Below, one piece after another: positions 8,419-14,899 of a DNA stretch of 23,124 nt; the stretch's first letter is position 1; the number at the start of each line of letters is the position of its first letter. Made by a program: the position numbers and the translations under genes. The notes under the pieces were generated by a model. It ran no database searches and was not told the origin of the DNA. It was given only the letters and a program-made list of their open reading frames with translations. Source of the stretch: Deinococcus sp. (GTDB lineage: Bacteria > Deinococcota > Deinococci > Deinococcales > Thermaceae); the NCBI GenBank assembly GCA_023382135.1, contig JAMCQK010000107.1, forward strand, positions 1 to 23,124, given 5' to 3'.

Positions 8419-8692
8419 CAATCCATGTTACTGTTGGTGGTGGGCGGTCTTTGTCCCCAGTCTCGGTGCCATCACCGTAAGCTAGTTCCTGCTCCCCCCG
8501 CGGTCTCGAGGCTTATCCCCCAAAATGCCCCATCATAATGTCATGTACATCGGTAACCCCAGGCCGTTTCCTTCCCCGTGGGCATTGGTAATGTTATTTA
8601 AGGCGTGGTCGGTCTCTTGGTGCGGCGCAGCCCACAAAGATAGTACGGCCGCGGTTACCGCAAAATAGATTCCAGCTTTGCTCGCTTGTGGC
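8419..8692. other. Spacer between ATPase and diguanylate cyclase genes
   Basis: This 274-nt spacer holds the ATPase promoter at its left edge. On the minus strand an open stretch ending in TGA at 8533-8535 encodes a hydrophobic helix followed by a His-containing tail (FAVTAAVLSLWAAPHQE) but has no ATG or GTG start. On the plus strand 8525-8668 is an ORF of 47 aa starting MPHHNVMYIG. Neither has a ribosome binding site, so I call no gene. CGGTAACC (8551-8558) and GGTTACCG (8653-8660) form an 8-bp inverted pair. No terminator follows the cyclase gene. Confidence 0.4.
8425..8430 (-). promoter_or_regulatory. -10 hexamer for leaderless ATPase transcript
   Basis: On the minus strand TAACAT lies 6 nt before the GTG at 8418 (3 nt before the TTG at 8421). 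No Shine-Dalgarno sequence is present. The spacing supports GTG as the start. No clear -35 box at normal spacing. Confidence 0.45.
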
Positions 8693-10165
8693 CTAGGTAT
8701 TGGCCCGGTCGTACTCTTCTCGTTTGGCTACTGTCTCCGCCGCCTCTATGGTGATGGGTTCCGCCACCTCAATGCGGTCGCGGCCCTGCTGCTTGGCGCG
8801 TAGCAAGGCGTCATCGGCGGTTCGGACTAGAATTTTCCTGGCTTGTGACACCAGCTCTTCGCTGGGCGCGTGGCGGTGTCCAACGATGGGTAGTACCGTG
8901 GCCACACCAGTGCTCGCGGTGAGGCGCAAGGCCTGGTTCTCCCAGGAGATTGCCAGATTAGCCACGCCCTCGCGCAGATAGGCCGCCAATTTCTGGGCAC
9001 CCGCAGAGTCGGTATGGGGCAGGGTGATGACAAATTCCTCGCCGCCGTAACGGCCCGCGACATCCGAGCGGCGTATGCGCTCTTTGACCGCGCGGCCAGC
9101 AGAAGCCAGGGCAAGGTCTCCAGCCAGGTGGCCGTGGACATCGTTAAGCTCCTTGAAGTGGTCTATGTCCATCATCACCAAGCTGGTGGGGTGGCCATAG
9201 CGGAGCGCCAGCCTGAGGGTATTTTCCAAGTGGTGGAGCCAGTGGCGGCGGGTCGAGAGTTGGGTCAGGTCGTCCACGGTGGCGAGTTCGTAAAGGCGCA
9301 CGTTTTCAATTGCGATTGCGGCCTGGCTGGCGAAAATTTCCAGCAGTTCGGCATCCACGGCGGGATCGAGCGAAAGCTCGATAAAAATGACGCCCACTAC
9401 GCGGTCGCCCGCCAGCAAGGGAATACCAAGGGCCGAGTTCTTGTGCATCTGGCCAGTTTTGGCGGTTGCAAGTACCATTTCTTTTTCCGAGCTCTCCAGG
9501 GTTTCCCAAGTTTTCCCCTCGAAGCGGCCTGTTCCCACGCGAACCAGGAACTTTTGGCGGTCGGGGATGGCGAGAAAGGCGTTATTAGCAAGCTCGGGAT
9601 GCTTGGCCAGGGATGCCACAAAGGCCCCCGAAAGACCCAGGAGGCCTTGGGCTTGGAGCAAGATGCTGCGCATGAGGTCATCTAGCGGCTGAAGGCGGTG
9701 AAGCTCCGGGGTTACGCGCAAAATGTAGCGAAGCCCGTCACGCGTGACCCTGATGGCCCGGTTTGCCCGGAAAGCTTTGAGTGCTGCGTCCACCCAGACC
9801 AACAGTTTTTCTGGGCCTTCAGATTTGTCGTGGTATCCCTGGATCTCGAGGTCGTGGAGCATCTGTCGGGCAGGGAGTTCCGGGGCGCCGCTCGTCTGAA
9901 GCACAATCTGGACTTCCTGGTCGAAGGCCCGCACCTGGCGCACCAAGGCTTCACCGGTGAGGCCTGGCATGGAATACTCGAGGAGGATCAGGTGAACGTT
10001 ATATTCCCTGCACAAGTGGAGGGCCTCGAGGCCGCCACTGGCGGTGATTACATTGTGGCCCTCGTCGGAAAGTAGTTGCTTGAGCGTGGAAAGTACCGAA
10101 ACGTCTTCATCCACCACCAAAATGGTATGTCCGGAAGGAGGGGTTTTATGTGAAAGACGTTCCAT
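8693..10165 (-). CDS. Diguanylate cyclase with degenerate receiver and GAF domains
   Basis: The 490-aa cytoplasmic protein has three domains: REC (about 13-130), GAF (about 150-292) and GGDEF (about 295-470). The cyclase signature is GGEEF (374-378), an active-type form, with the RxxD inhibitory site R365-D368 exactly five residues before it, so product feedback by c-di-GMP is expected. In the receiver the acidic patch (VVDED, 17-21) and Lys114 (GYHDKSEG) are present, but the phospho-acceptor is Glu63 (LLEYSMPG) where Asp is usual. Glu often mimics phospho-Asp, so the receiver may be locked on or regulated another way. GAF domains sense small molecules or mediate dimerisation; the ligand is unknown. 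The gene stands alone, with no adjacent histidine kinase. The ATG lacks an SD. Confidence 0.93.
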   Translation of the reverse strand: MERLSHKTPPSGHTILVVDEDVSVLSTLKQLLSDEGHNVITASGGLEALHLCREYNVHLILLEYSMPGLTGEALVRQVRAFDQEVQIVLQTSGAPELPARQMLHDLEIQGYHDKSEGPEKLLVWVDAALKAFRANRAIRVTRDGLRYILRVTPELHRLQPLDDLMRSILLQAQGLLGLSGAFVASLAKHPELANNAFLAIPDRQKFLVRVGTGRFEGKTWETLESSEKEMVLATAKTGQMHKNSALGIPLLAGDRVVGVIFIELSLDPAVDAELLEIFASQAAIAIENVRLYELATVDDLTQLSTRRHWLHHLENTLRLALRYGHPTSLVMMDIDHFKELNDVHGHLAGDLALASAGRAVKERIRRSDVAGRYGGEEFVITLPHTDSAGAQKLAAYLREGVANLAISWENQALRLTASTGVATVLPIVGHRHAPSEELVSQARKILVRTADDALLRAKQQGRDRIEVAEPITIEAAETVAKREEYDRANT

Positions 10166-10606
10166 GCTTGATTTCTAATGCCTGCAGCCATGCCAGCATC
10201 TTTGTGAATATAGTACCTGTTTGTTTTGTGGCGGGGCCAAGCTGCATAATCCTAGGCTTTTAGCATGAAACCTTTTCGCCTCTCCCCTGGCGAAAGAGGG
10301 CGGCGGCTCGCGTAGGGCTATTGTTGTACAGGGTTGCACAATCACCACGAAAACCAGCCAATCAGCGAGTGAACGGGTGAGGGGGCAACGCCAGACTTGC
10401 ATCTCGTGATAAAGCCTAGCACAATCCCGCCACAGCCCAGCGAACAAGCAAGCTATGAACACACTGGTACGGTTGTCGTAGGTGTCAGTTTTTCCTACGC
10501 ATTCTAATAAACCTCGAGAGCATTGTTACAGGGAGTAAATGTGGTGTGGCTTCGGTAAGCTTAGCCACTGTAAATCCCACAACCGCCTACGGGTAGCATA
10601 GACCCA
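10166..10606. other. Divergent intergenic region between cyclase and folC
   Basis: No gene in these 441 nt convinces me. A minus-strand open frame of 95 codons (10175-10462) ends 9 nt before the cyclase ATG but has no ribosome binding site and an atypical Cys/Trp/Arg-rich composition. Structural signals are a perfect inverted pair CGTAGG/CCTACG (10477-10482 and 10494-10499) with a T-rich 11-nt loop, a 9-bp inverted pair CTAGGCTTT/AAAGCCTAG about 160 nt apart, and a bulged hairpin around 10279-10304. A possible -10 for the cyclase (minus-strand TACTAT, 10210-10215) is weak. Confidence 0.4.
10594..10599 (+). promoter_or_regulatory. -10 hexamer for leaderless folC transcript
   Basis: TAGCAT lies 7 nt before the folC ATG at 10607, and no Shine-Dalgarno sequence is present. 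The identical hexamer precedes the lipoprotein gene at 12805 at a spacing of 6 nt. Confidence 0.5.
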
Positions 10607-11791
10607 ATGGATGCAGGCTATATCGAGGCCATCCGATGGTTGAACGTCCAGACACGTGGAGGGGCGCCCAGGGGCCTTTCGCGGGTGCGGGAGCTGCTGG
10701 CAGCACTCGGCCACCCGGAAGGCAAGTTCGCGGCTGCGCACGTGCTCGGTACCAACGGCAAGGGCAGCGTAGTGGCATACCTCGAGGCCGCGCTCCGGCA
10801 AGCTTCGCGCGCCTACGGCGCAACTACCAGCCCGCACGTGCTGGACTTTCGCGAGCGAATCCGCACGCACCAAGGACTTATTGCGGAAAATCAAGTAACT
10901 GAGTTTTGCGACTGGGCCAGGTCGCGGTCATTTCAGCGGCCACCGGCCTTTTTTGACCTGGCTACCGCCATGGCGTTCCAGCATTTTGCGCAGCGCGGCG
11001 TTGAACTGGCGGTGGTGGAAGCGGGTGTGGGTGGTCTGCACGACGCCACCAATACGCTGGAAGACGTGCGCGTGAGCGTAATTACCAACGTGGAGGAAGA
11101 CCATCTGGAGGCGCTGGGAGGCTCCATCATCACCATTGCCCAAGAGAAAGCCGGCGCCATACGCGAAGGCGTGCCCGTGGTCACCGCGGCAACGGGCCAG
11201 GGCCTCTCGGTCATTCGCCAGACAGCCGAATTAAAAGGCGCGCCGCTTTTTGTTATGTCGGAAGAGCGCGATCTCTTTGAACTACCAGCCGCGCCCAACC
11301 TAAAAGGAACTTTCCAGTTAGAGAATGCCAGACTGGCCGCGGCGGCGCTTAGAATTTTGGGTTTTTCCGGAGCCGCAATATCACAGGCCCTGGCATCCGC
11401 AACGCACCCTGGGCGCATGCAGGAAGTGTCTATTGGGGGCATGCGCGTGGTGCTAGACGGCGGGCATAACAAGGCGGCGGCTCGCGCCTTGGCGCAGGAA
11501 TTTGAGCGCTACCACCTGGTCTTTGGGGCGTTTCCGCGCAAGGACTACCAGGGCATGCTCCAGGTGCTTTTGCCCAAGGCTTTGTCCGTTACTTACACCA
11601 GCGCGGGAGAGGGCTCGTTGGGGAAGCAAGAGCTTTGCCAGGTGGCCGGCGGGGATTTTTACCAAGATCAAATGGAAGGCCTCGAGGCCTGCCTTTCCCG
11701 CGCTCAACAAGACGGAGAGCCGGTGCTGGTGACCGGCTCCCTGTACTTGGTTGGCGAGCTATTAAGGCGCCTTGGCCAGCAGGTTGCCTGA
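10607..11791 (+). CDS. folC: Dihydrofolate synthase / folylpolyglutamate synthase
   Basis: The 394-aa Mur-ligase-family enzyme adds glutamate to dihydropteroate and to tetrahydrofolates using ATP, in the cytoplasm. Motifs are P-loop LGTNGKGS (47-54), ATTSPHVLDFRERI (the SPHL-type folate loop), EAGVGGLHDATN, TNVEEDHLEALG with the Mg-binding His, EKAGAIR, HPGRMQ at the hinge to the C-terminal Rossmann domain, and LDGGHNKAA (usually LDGAHNP). It is slightly shorter than the 420-430 aa typical of Escherichia coli and Bacillus. Small departures (GGLHDATN for GGRLDATN, GGHNK for GAHNP) do not remove known catalytic residues. No other folate gene is adjacent. It overlaps the convergent lipoprotein gene by 30 bp and has no terminator of its own. 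Whether it is bifunctional cannot be told from the sequence. Confidence 0.93.
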   Translation: MDAGYIEAIRWLNVQTRGGAPRGLSRVRELLAALGHPEGKFAAAHVLGTNGKGSVVAYLEAALRQASRAYGATTSPHVLDFRERIRTHQGLIAENQVTEFCDWARSRSFQRPPAFFDLATAMAFQHFAQRGVELAVVEAGVGGLHDATNTLEDVRVSVITNVEEDHLEALGGSIITIAQEKAGAIREGVPVVTAATGQGLSVIRQTAELKGAPLFVMSEERDLFELPAAPNLKGTFQLENARLAAAALRILGFSGAAISQALASATHPGRMQEVSIGGMRVVLDGGHNKAAARALAQEFERYHLVFGAFPRKDYQGMLQVLLPKALSVTYTSAGEGSLGKQELCQVAGGDFYQDQMEGLEACLSRAQQDGEPVLVTGSLYLVGELLRRLGQQVA

Positions 11792-12805
11792 GGTATCGCG
11801 GTACTCCACCTTGGTGAACCTGCCGCTCACCTCCAGCACAATATGGGGGCTGGTGAAGGCCTGAGTCACCGCGGAGCCGGGCGCGGGCTGGCTGATCTGC
11901 AACACTATCACAAGGGTGGAATCGTTCCGCTCGGCCCTGACAAAACGCACACTGTATCCGCCGGTGCGTTTCTGGCCCAGGAAAAAAGCTACCACGCTAT
12001 TCTGGTTCAGGTTCACGCTGGGCATAGGCGGCTTGGGCAGCAAGTTGCTCACCACCAGGTTCCAGATCATGCTGTAGTCTTTGAGGTTGGTGGCCAGATA
12101 TCCCACCGGCTTGTCACCTGTAAAGGCACTGTCGGTACCCTGTGAAATCACTTTGGTGCGTACTTGGTCAGGCCACATCAGGATAAACTCCGTAGGTACA
12201 CCATACTGCACGGAGAGCGCCGCGGTGCGGCGGGTGAAAGGCCGGGGCTCAAAGCGGTTCGGCTCGAAGACCGGGTCCAGCTGGAAAAGCGCCACCACCT
12301 TTCCGCCGGCGCGGGCCAGAATTTCCTTGAGCAGCACCTGCTCTTCTGATGAAGAGAAGTCCTCGAGATTTGGGGTTTCGCGATCCGGCGCAGCCTCCAC
12401 GCTCTCGCCTTCAGGCACCTTGCCGGTGAGCCTTTTCCAGGAGCCGTCGTAAAGCCACGAGCGTTCCACGTTACGGTAGGCATGAACTACCAGTACGCCC
12501 GAGGGAAAAGCGTACACCAGCTTTGCCGGCGCCACCAGGGCTGGGCCCACCTCGCGCAAGACGGGCTGGTTATCCACCCAGAGCGCGTCCTTTACCGCCC
12601 AGATGTGCTGCTGGTTGGAAGAAGTAAGCGCCAGTGAGCGCTGGCCCAGCGAGATCACCTGCGGGTCGCCGTAGAAGTAGCTCCAACGTTCGCTGGCTTC
12701 CTTGAACAGAAGCTGGGTTTCGGTAACGGTGTAGCTGGGGTACGGGCGTTCGAAGACGCAGCCCGCAAGCAAAATGGGTAGGAGCAATAGGGTCCAAGGT
12801 TTCAT
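11762..12805 (-). CDS. Lipoprotein with PrcB-like C-terminal domain
   Basis: The 347-aa protein begins MKPWTLLLLPILLAGC, a signal peptide with lipobox LLAGC and lipidated Cys16, so it is a membrane-anchored exported lipoprotein. Residues 25-260 show no family I know and look beta-rich. Residues about 269-327 (SVVAFFLGQKRTGGYSVRF, later QAFTSPHIVLEVSG) match the pattern of the PrcB C-terminal domain, a small exported domain named from a Treponema protease complex; the TGGYSV core is characteristic. No protease gene is nearby, so a role in proteolysis is not supported. The start is fixed by the lipobox and a -10 box 6 nt upstream. The last 30 bp overlap folC on the opposite strand. Confidence 0.85.
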   Translation of the reverse strand: MKPWTLLLLPILLAGCVFERPYPSYTVTETQLLFKEASERWSYFYGDPQVISLGQRSLALTSSNQQHIWAVKDALWVDNQPVLREVGPALVAPAKLVYAFPSGVLVVHAYRNVERSWLYDGSWKRLTGKVPEGESVEAAPDRETPNLEDFSSSEEQVLLKEILARAGGKVVALFQLDPVFEPNRFEPRPFTRRTAALSVQYGVPTEFILMWPDQVRTKVISQGTDSAFTGDKPVGYLATNLKDYSMIWNLVVSNLLPKPPMPSVNLNQNSVVAFFLGQKRTGGYSVRFVRAERNDSTLVIVLQISQPAPGSAVTQAFTSPHIVLEVSGRFTKVEYRDTSGNLLAKAP

Positions 12806-12811
12806 GACCCC

Positions 12812-12817
12812 ATGCTA
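12812..12817 (-). promoter_or_regulatory. -10 hexamer for leaderless lipoprotein transcript
   Basis: On the minus strand TAGCAT lies 6 nt before the ATG at 12805 with no Shine-Dalgarno sequence between. It is the same hexamer that precedes folC. Confidence 0.5.
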
Positions 12818-12847
12818 GCGCTTTTGGCTAGGCAGCGTGTCCTGACT

Positions 12848-12880
12848 AAAAAAACGCTCAAAGCCTTTTTCATTTGAGCG
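12848..12880 (-). terminator. Intrinsic terminator after dppC
   Basis: On the minus strand CGCTCAAA (12873-12880) and TTTGAGCG (12855-12862) form a perfect 8-bp stem with a 10-nt loop, followed directly by seven T (12848-12854). The stem starts inside the last codons of dppC. It ends the dppABC transcript and separates it from the lipoprotein gene. Confidence 0.92.
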
Positions 12881-13721
12881 CGCGCGGGTCCAGAGCATCG
12901 CGCAGGCCGTCGCCCAACAAATTGAAGGCCAGCACCGTGAGCATTATGAAAAACCCCGGGAAGAGCATGGTCCAAGGCGAGTTCATGGCGTAGCCGCCGG
13001 TAAAAGAGTCCGCCAGCATGGCGCCCCACTCGGGCATGGGCGGCTGTGCTCCCAGGCCCAGAAAGCCTAGAGCGGCAGCCTCGATGGTCGCTGTGCCAAT
13101 CGAGAGCGTGGCCTGGACAATCAAAGGCGGAAGCGTACTCGGCAGAATATGCCTGAGCAAAATGCGCGGGCTTGCGGCGCCGAGCGCGTTGGCCGCCTGC
13201 ACAAAGTCGAGCTCACGGAGCGAGAGCACCATGCTCCTGGTCAAGCGGATGTACACGGGTATCTGGGTAATGCCCACCGCAATCATGGCGTTGGTGAGGC
13301 TCGGCCCCACCACGGCCACAATGGCAATCGCAAGCAAGGTACTGGGGAAGGCCAGCATGATATCGGTGAACCAGCCGATAACGACCTCGAGGCTTCCCCG
13401 AAAATACCCCGCTAGTAATCCCAGAACCGTACCAGTTACAAGCGAGAGCGCTACCGCCAACAACCCCACCCTGAGTGAAATCCGGCTGCCGTGCATCACG
13501 CGCGTAAACACGTCGCGCCCCAAATTGTCGGTGCCGAAGATGTGCTCCACCGAAGGCGGCTTGACCCTGTTTAGGTAATTACGGTCAGTTGTGGGATCGT
13601 ACGGTTTGAGCACAGGCGCCAGCAGCGCCATGAGCACAATCAACACCGCAAGCCCCAGGCCGATCTTGCCGGAGGTAGATTTCAAAAAGCGCTTGAGCGC
13701 TTGCCGGGTAGGACTTTCCAT
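12870..13721 (-). CDS. dppC: Dipeptide/oligopeptide ABC importer permease, DppC/OppC type
   Basis: This inner-membrane permease (283 aa from the chosen start) belongs to the binding-protein-dependent class. It has an N-terminal helix (KIGLGLAVLIVLMALLAP), the OppC-type periplasmic segment (HIFGTDNLGRDVFTRVMHGSR), further helices, and the cytoplasmic EAA loop (AANALGAASPRILLRHILP) that docks the ATPase. The C-terminus DGLRDALDPR is typical of the family. It forms a heterodimer with DppB. Two starts are possible: ATG 13721 has the G-rich stretch GGGGGGATGG upstream, and ATG 13733 would add four residues. I chose 13721; the evidence is not decisive. The gene follows dppB after 84 nt containing a hairpin and ends in a strong terminator. 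'Dpp' stands for peptide uptake in general; the substrate is not proven. Confidence 0.92.
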   Translation of the reverse strand: MESPTRQALKRFLKSTSGKIGLGLAVLIVLMALLAPVLKPYDPTTDRNYLNRVKPPSVEHIFGTDNLGRDVFTRVMHGSRISLRVGLLAVALSLVTGTVLGLLAGYFRGSLEVVIGWFTDIMLAFPSTLLAIAIVAVVGPSLTNAMIAVGITQIPVYIRLTRSMVLSLRELDFVQAANALGAASPRILLRHILPSTLPPLIVQATLSIGTATIEAAALGFLGLGAQPPMPEWGAMLADSFTGGYAMNSPWTMLFPGFFIMLTVLAFNLLGDGLRDALDPRALK

Positions 13722-13744
13722 AAAAGTTACCATCCCCCCGTGCC

Positions 13745-13763
13745 CCCCCTACAAAGTAGGAGG
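13745..13763 (-). other. Intercistronic hairpin between dppB and dppC
   Basis: In the minus-strand RNA CCUCCUAC, loop UUU, GUAGGGGG forms an 8-bp stem with one G-U pair. There is no T run, so it is not a terminator. It lies 23 nt upstream of the dppC ATG and uses C-rich sequence to pair part of a long G run, so it could stabilise the message or tune dppC translation. Confidence 0.45.
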
Positions 13764-13805
13764 AGCGTAGCAGGCAGGAGAGTTCTTGGCTTCACCACTG
13801 CGGCC

Positions 13806-14801
13806 TCACCGGTACTGAATGCGCGGGTCCAGCCGCGCGTACAAAAGGTCCACAATTAAGTTCACCAGCACGAACACTACCGCGATGAACACCACCCCGC
13901 CCTGCACCACGGGGTAGTCACGGTTGGTAATTCCCATGTACACCCACGAGCCAATGCCCGGCCAAGAGAAAATGGTCTCGGTCAGAATGGCGCCACTCAG
14001 CAAGGTGCCAAACTGCAAGCCGATGATGGTCACCACCGGCAAAAGCGCGTTTTTTAGCGCATGCCGCCAGATCACCACCCGTTCGGCCAAACCCTTGGCT
14101 TTTGCGGTGCGCACATAGTCTTGCGAGAGCACCTCCAGCATGGCGCTCCTGGTAATACGGGTAAGTATTGCCAGCGGAATGGTTCCCAGCGCCAACGCGG
14201 GCAGTATCAGATGAGCAATTACATCCACAAAACCTTTTCGTTGAATGATTGAGTCGAGCACAAACAGGCCGGTGATGGATTGGAACGAATTGCTGGAAAC
14301 GCGGGTGCTAGGCGGCAGCCAGTGGAGGTTTACCGCGAACAAGTACATGAGCAAGAGCCCCAGGTAGAACACCGGCACCGAGACTCCCAGGAGCGAGATA
14401 ATCGAGGAGATATTATCCAGCCTGGTGTTTTTGCGCACCGCGGCTAGAATTCCCGACGGAATCCCCACAGTTATCGCTATGAACATCGCCGCCAGCGCAA
14501 GCTCAAAAGTGGCAGGCCATCTTCTCGCCAGCTCTTCGCTCACCGGGATCAAGCTAAAGGTGCTGCTCCCCAGATCTCCCCGCAGGAGCTGCCCCACAAA
14601 GATGAAATACTGCTCCAATAGGGGCTTGTTAAGCCCCATGCGCTCCTTTAAGGCCGCAATCTGCTCGACGGTGCCGCGTTCGCCCAAGAGCACGGTGGCC
14701 GGGTCGCCAGGGATCAGGTGTAACAACATAAAAACCAGCAGGGAGATCCCAACCAATACCGGGATAAGCCCTAGAAGTCTTCTTGCGGTATAGCTCCACA
14801 T
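13806..14801 (-). CDS. dppB: Dipeptide/oligopeptide ABC importer permease, DppB/OppB type
   Basis: The 331-aa permease begins MWSYTARRLLGLIPVLVGIS, the usual DppB start: one helix, then HLIPGDPA and LGLNKPLLEQY-like periplasmic sequence (here MGLNKPLLEQY). The EAA loop is TAKAKGLAERVVIWRHALKNA, and the C-terminus LDLLYARLDPRIQYR is standard. It pairs with DppC as the inner-membrane channel of a peptide importer. An ATG at 14873 would add 24 residues, but these run through a strong hairpin and do not resemble the family. ATG 14801 has AAGGA and AGGG sequences at suitable distance. The gene follows dppA after 98 nt with a hairpin between them, which usually makes the binding protein more abundant than the permeases. 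Confidence 0.93.
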   Translation of the reverse strand: MWSYTARRLLGLIPVLVGISLLVFMLLHLIPGDPATVLLGERGTVEQIAALKERMGLNKPLLEQYFIFVGQLLRGDLGSSTFSLIPVSEELARRWPATFELALAAMFIAITVGIPSGILAAVRKNTRLDNISSIISLLGVSVPVFYLGLLLMYLFAVNLHWLPPSTRVSSNSFQSITGLFVLDSIIQRKGFVDVIAHLILPALALGTIPLAILTRITRSAMLEVLSQDYVRTAKAKGLAERVVIWRHALKNALLPVVTIIGLQFGTLLSGAILTETIFSWPGIGSWVYMGITNRDYPVVQGGVVFIAVVFVLVNLIVDLLYARLDPRIQYR

Positions 14802-14861
14802 GCAAAAACCCTGTCCTTGAGATGATACCGGTAGCAGGGCGGAATGTGAACAGCAAACAAA

Positions 14862-14884
14862 GAGGCGGCCCACCGGGCCGCCTC
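14862..14884 (-). terminator. Strong hairpin between dppA and dppB (partial terminator or mRNA stabiliser)
   Basis: GAGGCGGCCC and GGGCCGCCTC form a perfect 10-bp stem with a 3-nt loop. On the minus strand it starts 15 nt after the dppA stop and is followed by TTTGTTT. The broken T run suggests partial termination. Such elements commonly raise binding-protein output relative to permeases. Confidence 0.75.
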
Positions 14885-14899
14885 CGTTAGCGCCACGCG

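Noticed and set aside
10252..10420. MITE bounded by CTAGGCTTT/AAAGCCTAG inverted repeats
   Set aside because: A 9-bp inverted pair is expected by chance in a region this size, the match does not extend outward, and no target-site duplication is visible.
10175..10462. Minus-strand open frame of 95 codons just before the cyclase gene
   Set aside because: It has no ribosome binding site or leaderless -10, is rich in Cys, Trp and Arg, and resembles no family I know. Its closeness to the cyclase start leaves some doubt.
14802..14873. N-terminal extension of dppB
   Set aside because: It runs through the intercistronic hairpin and does not match the family start MWSYTARRLLG.
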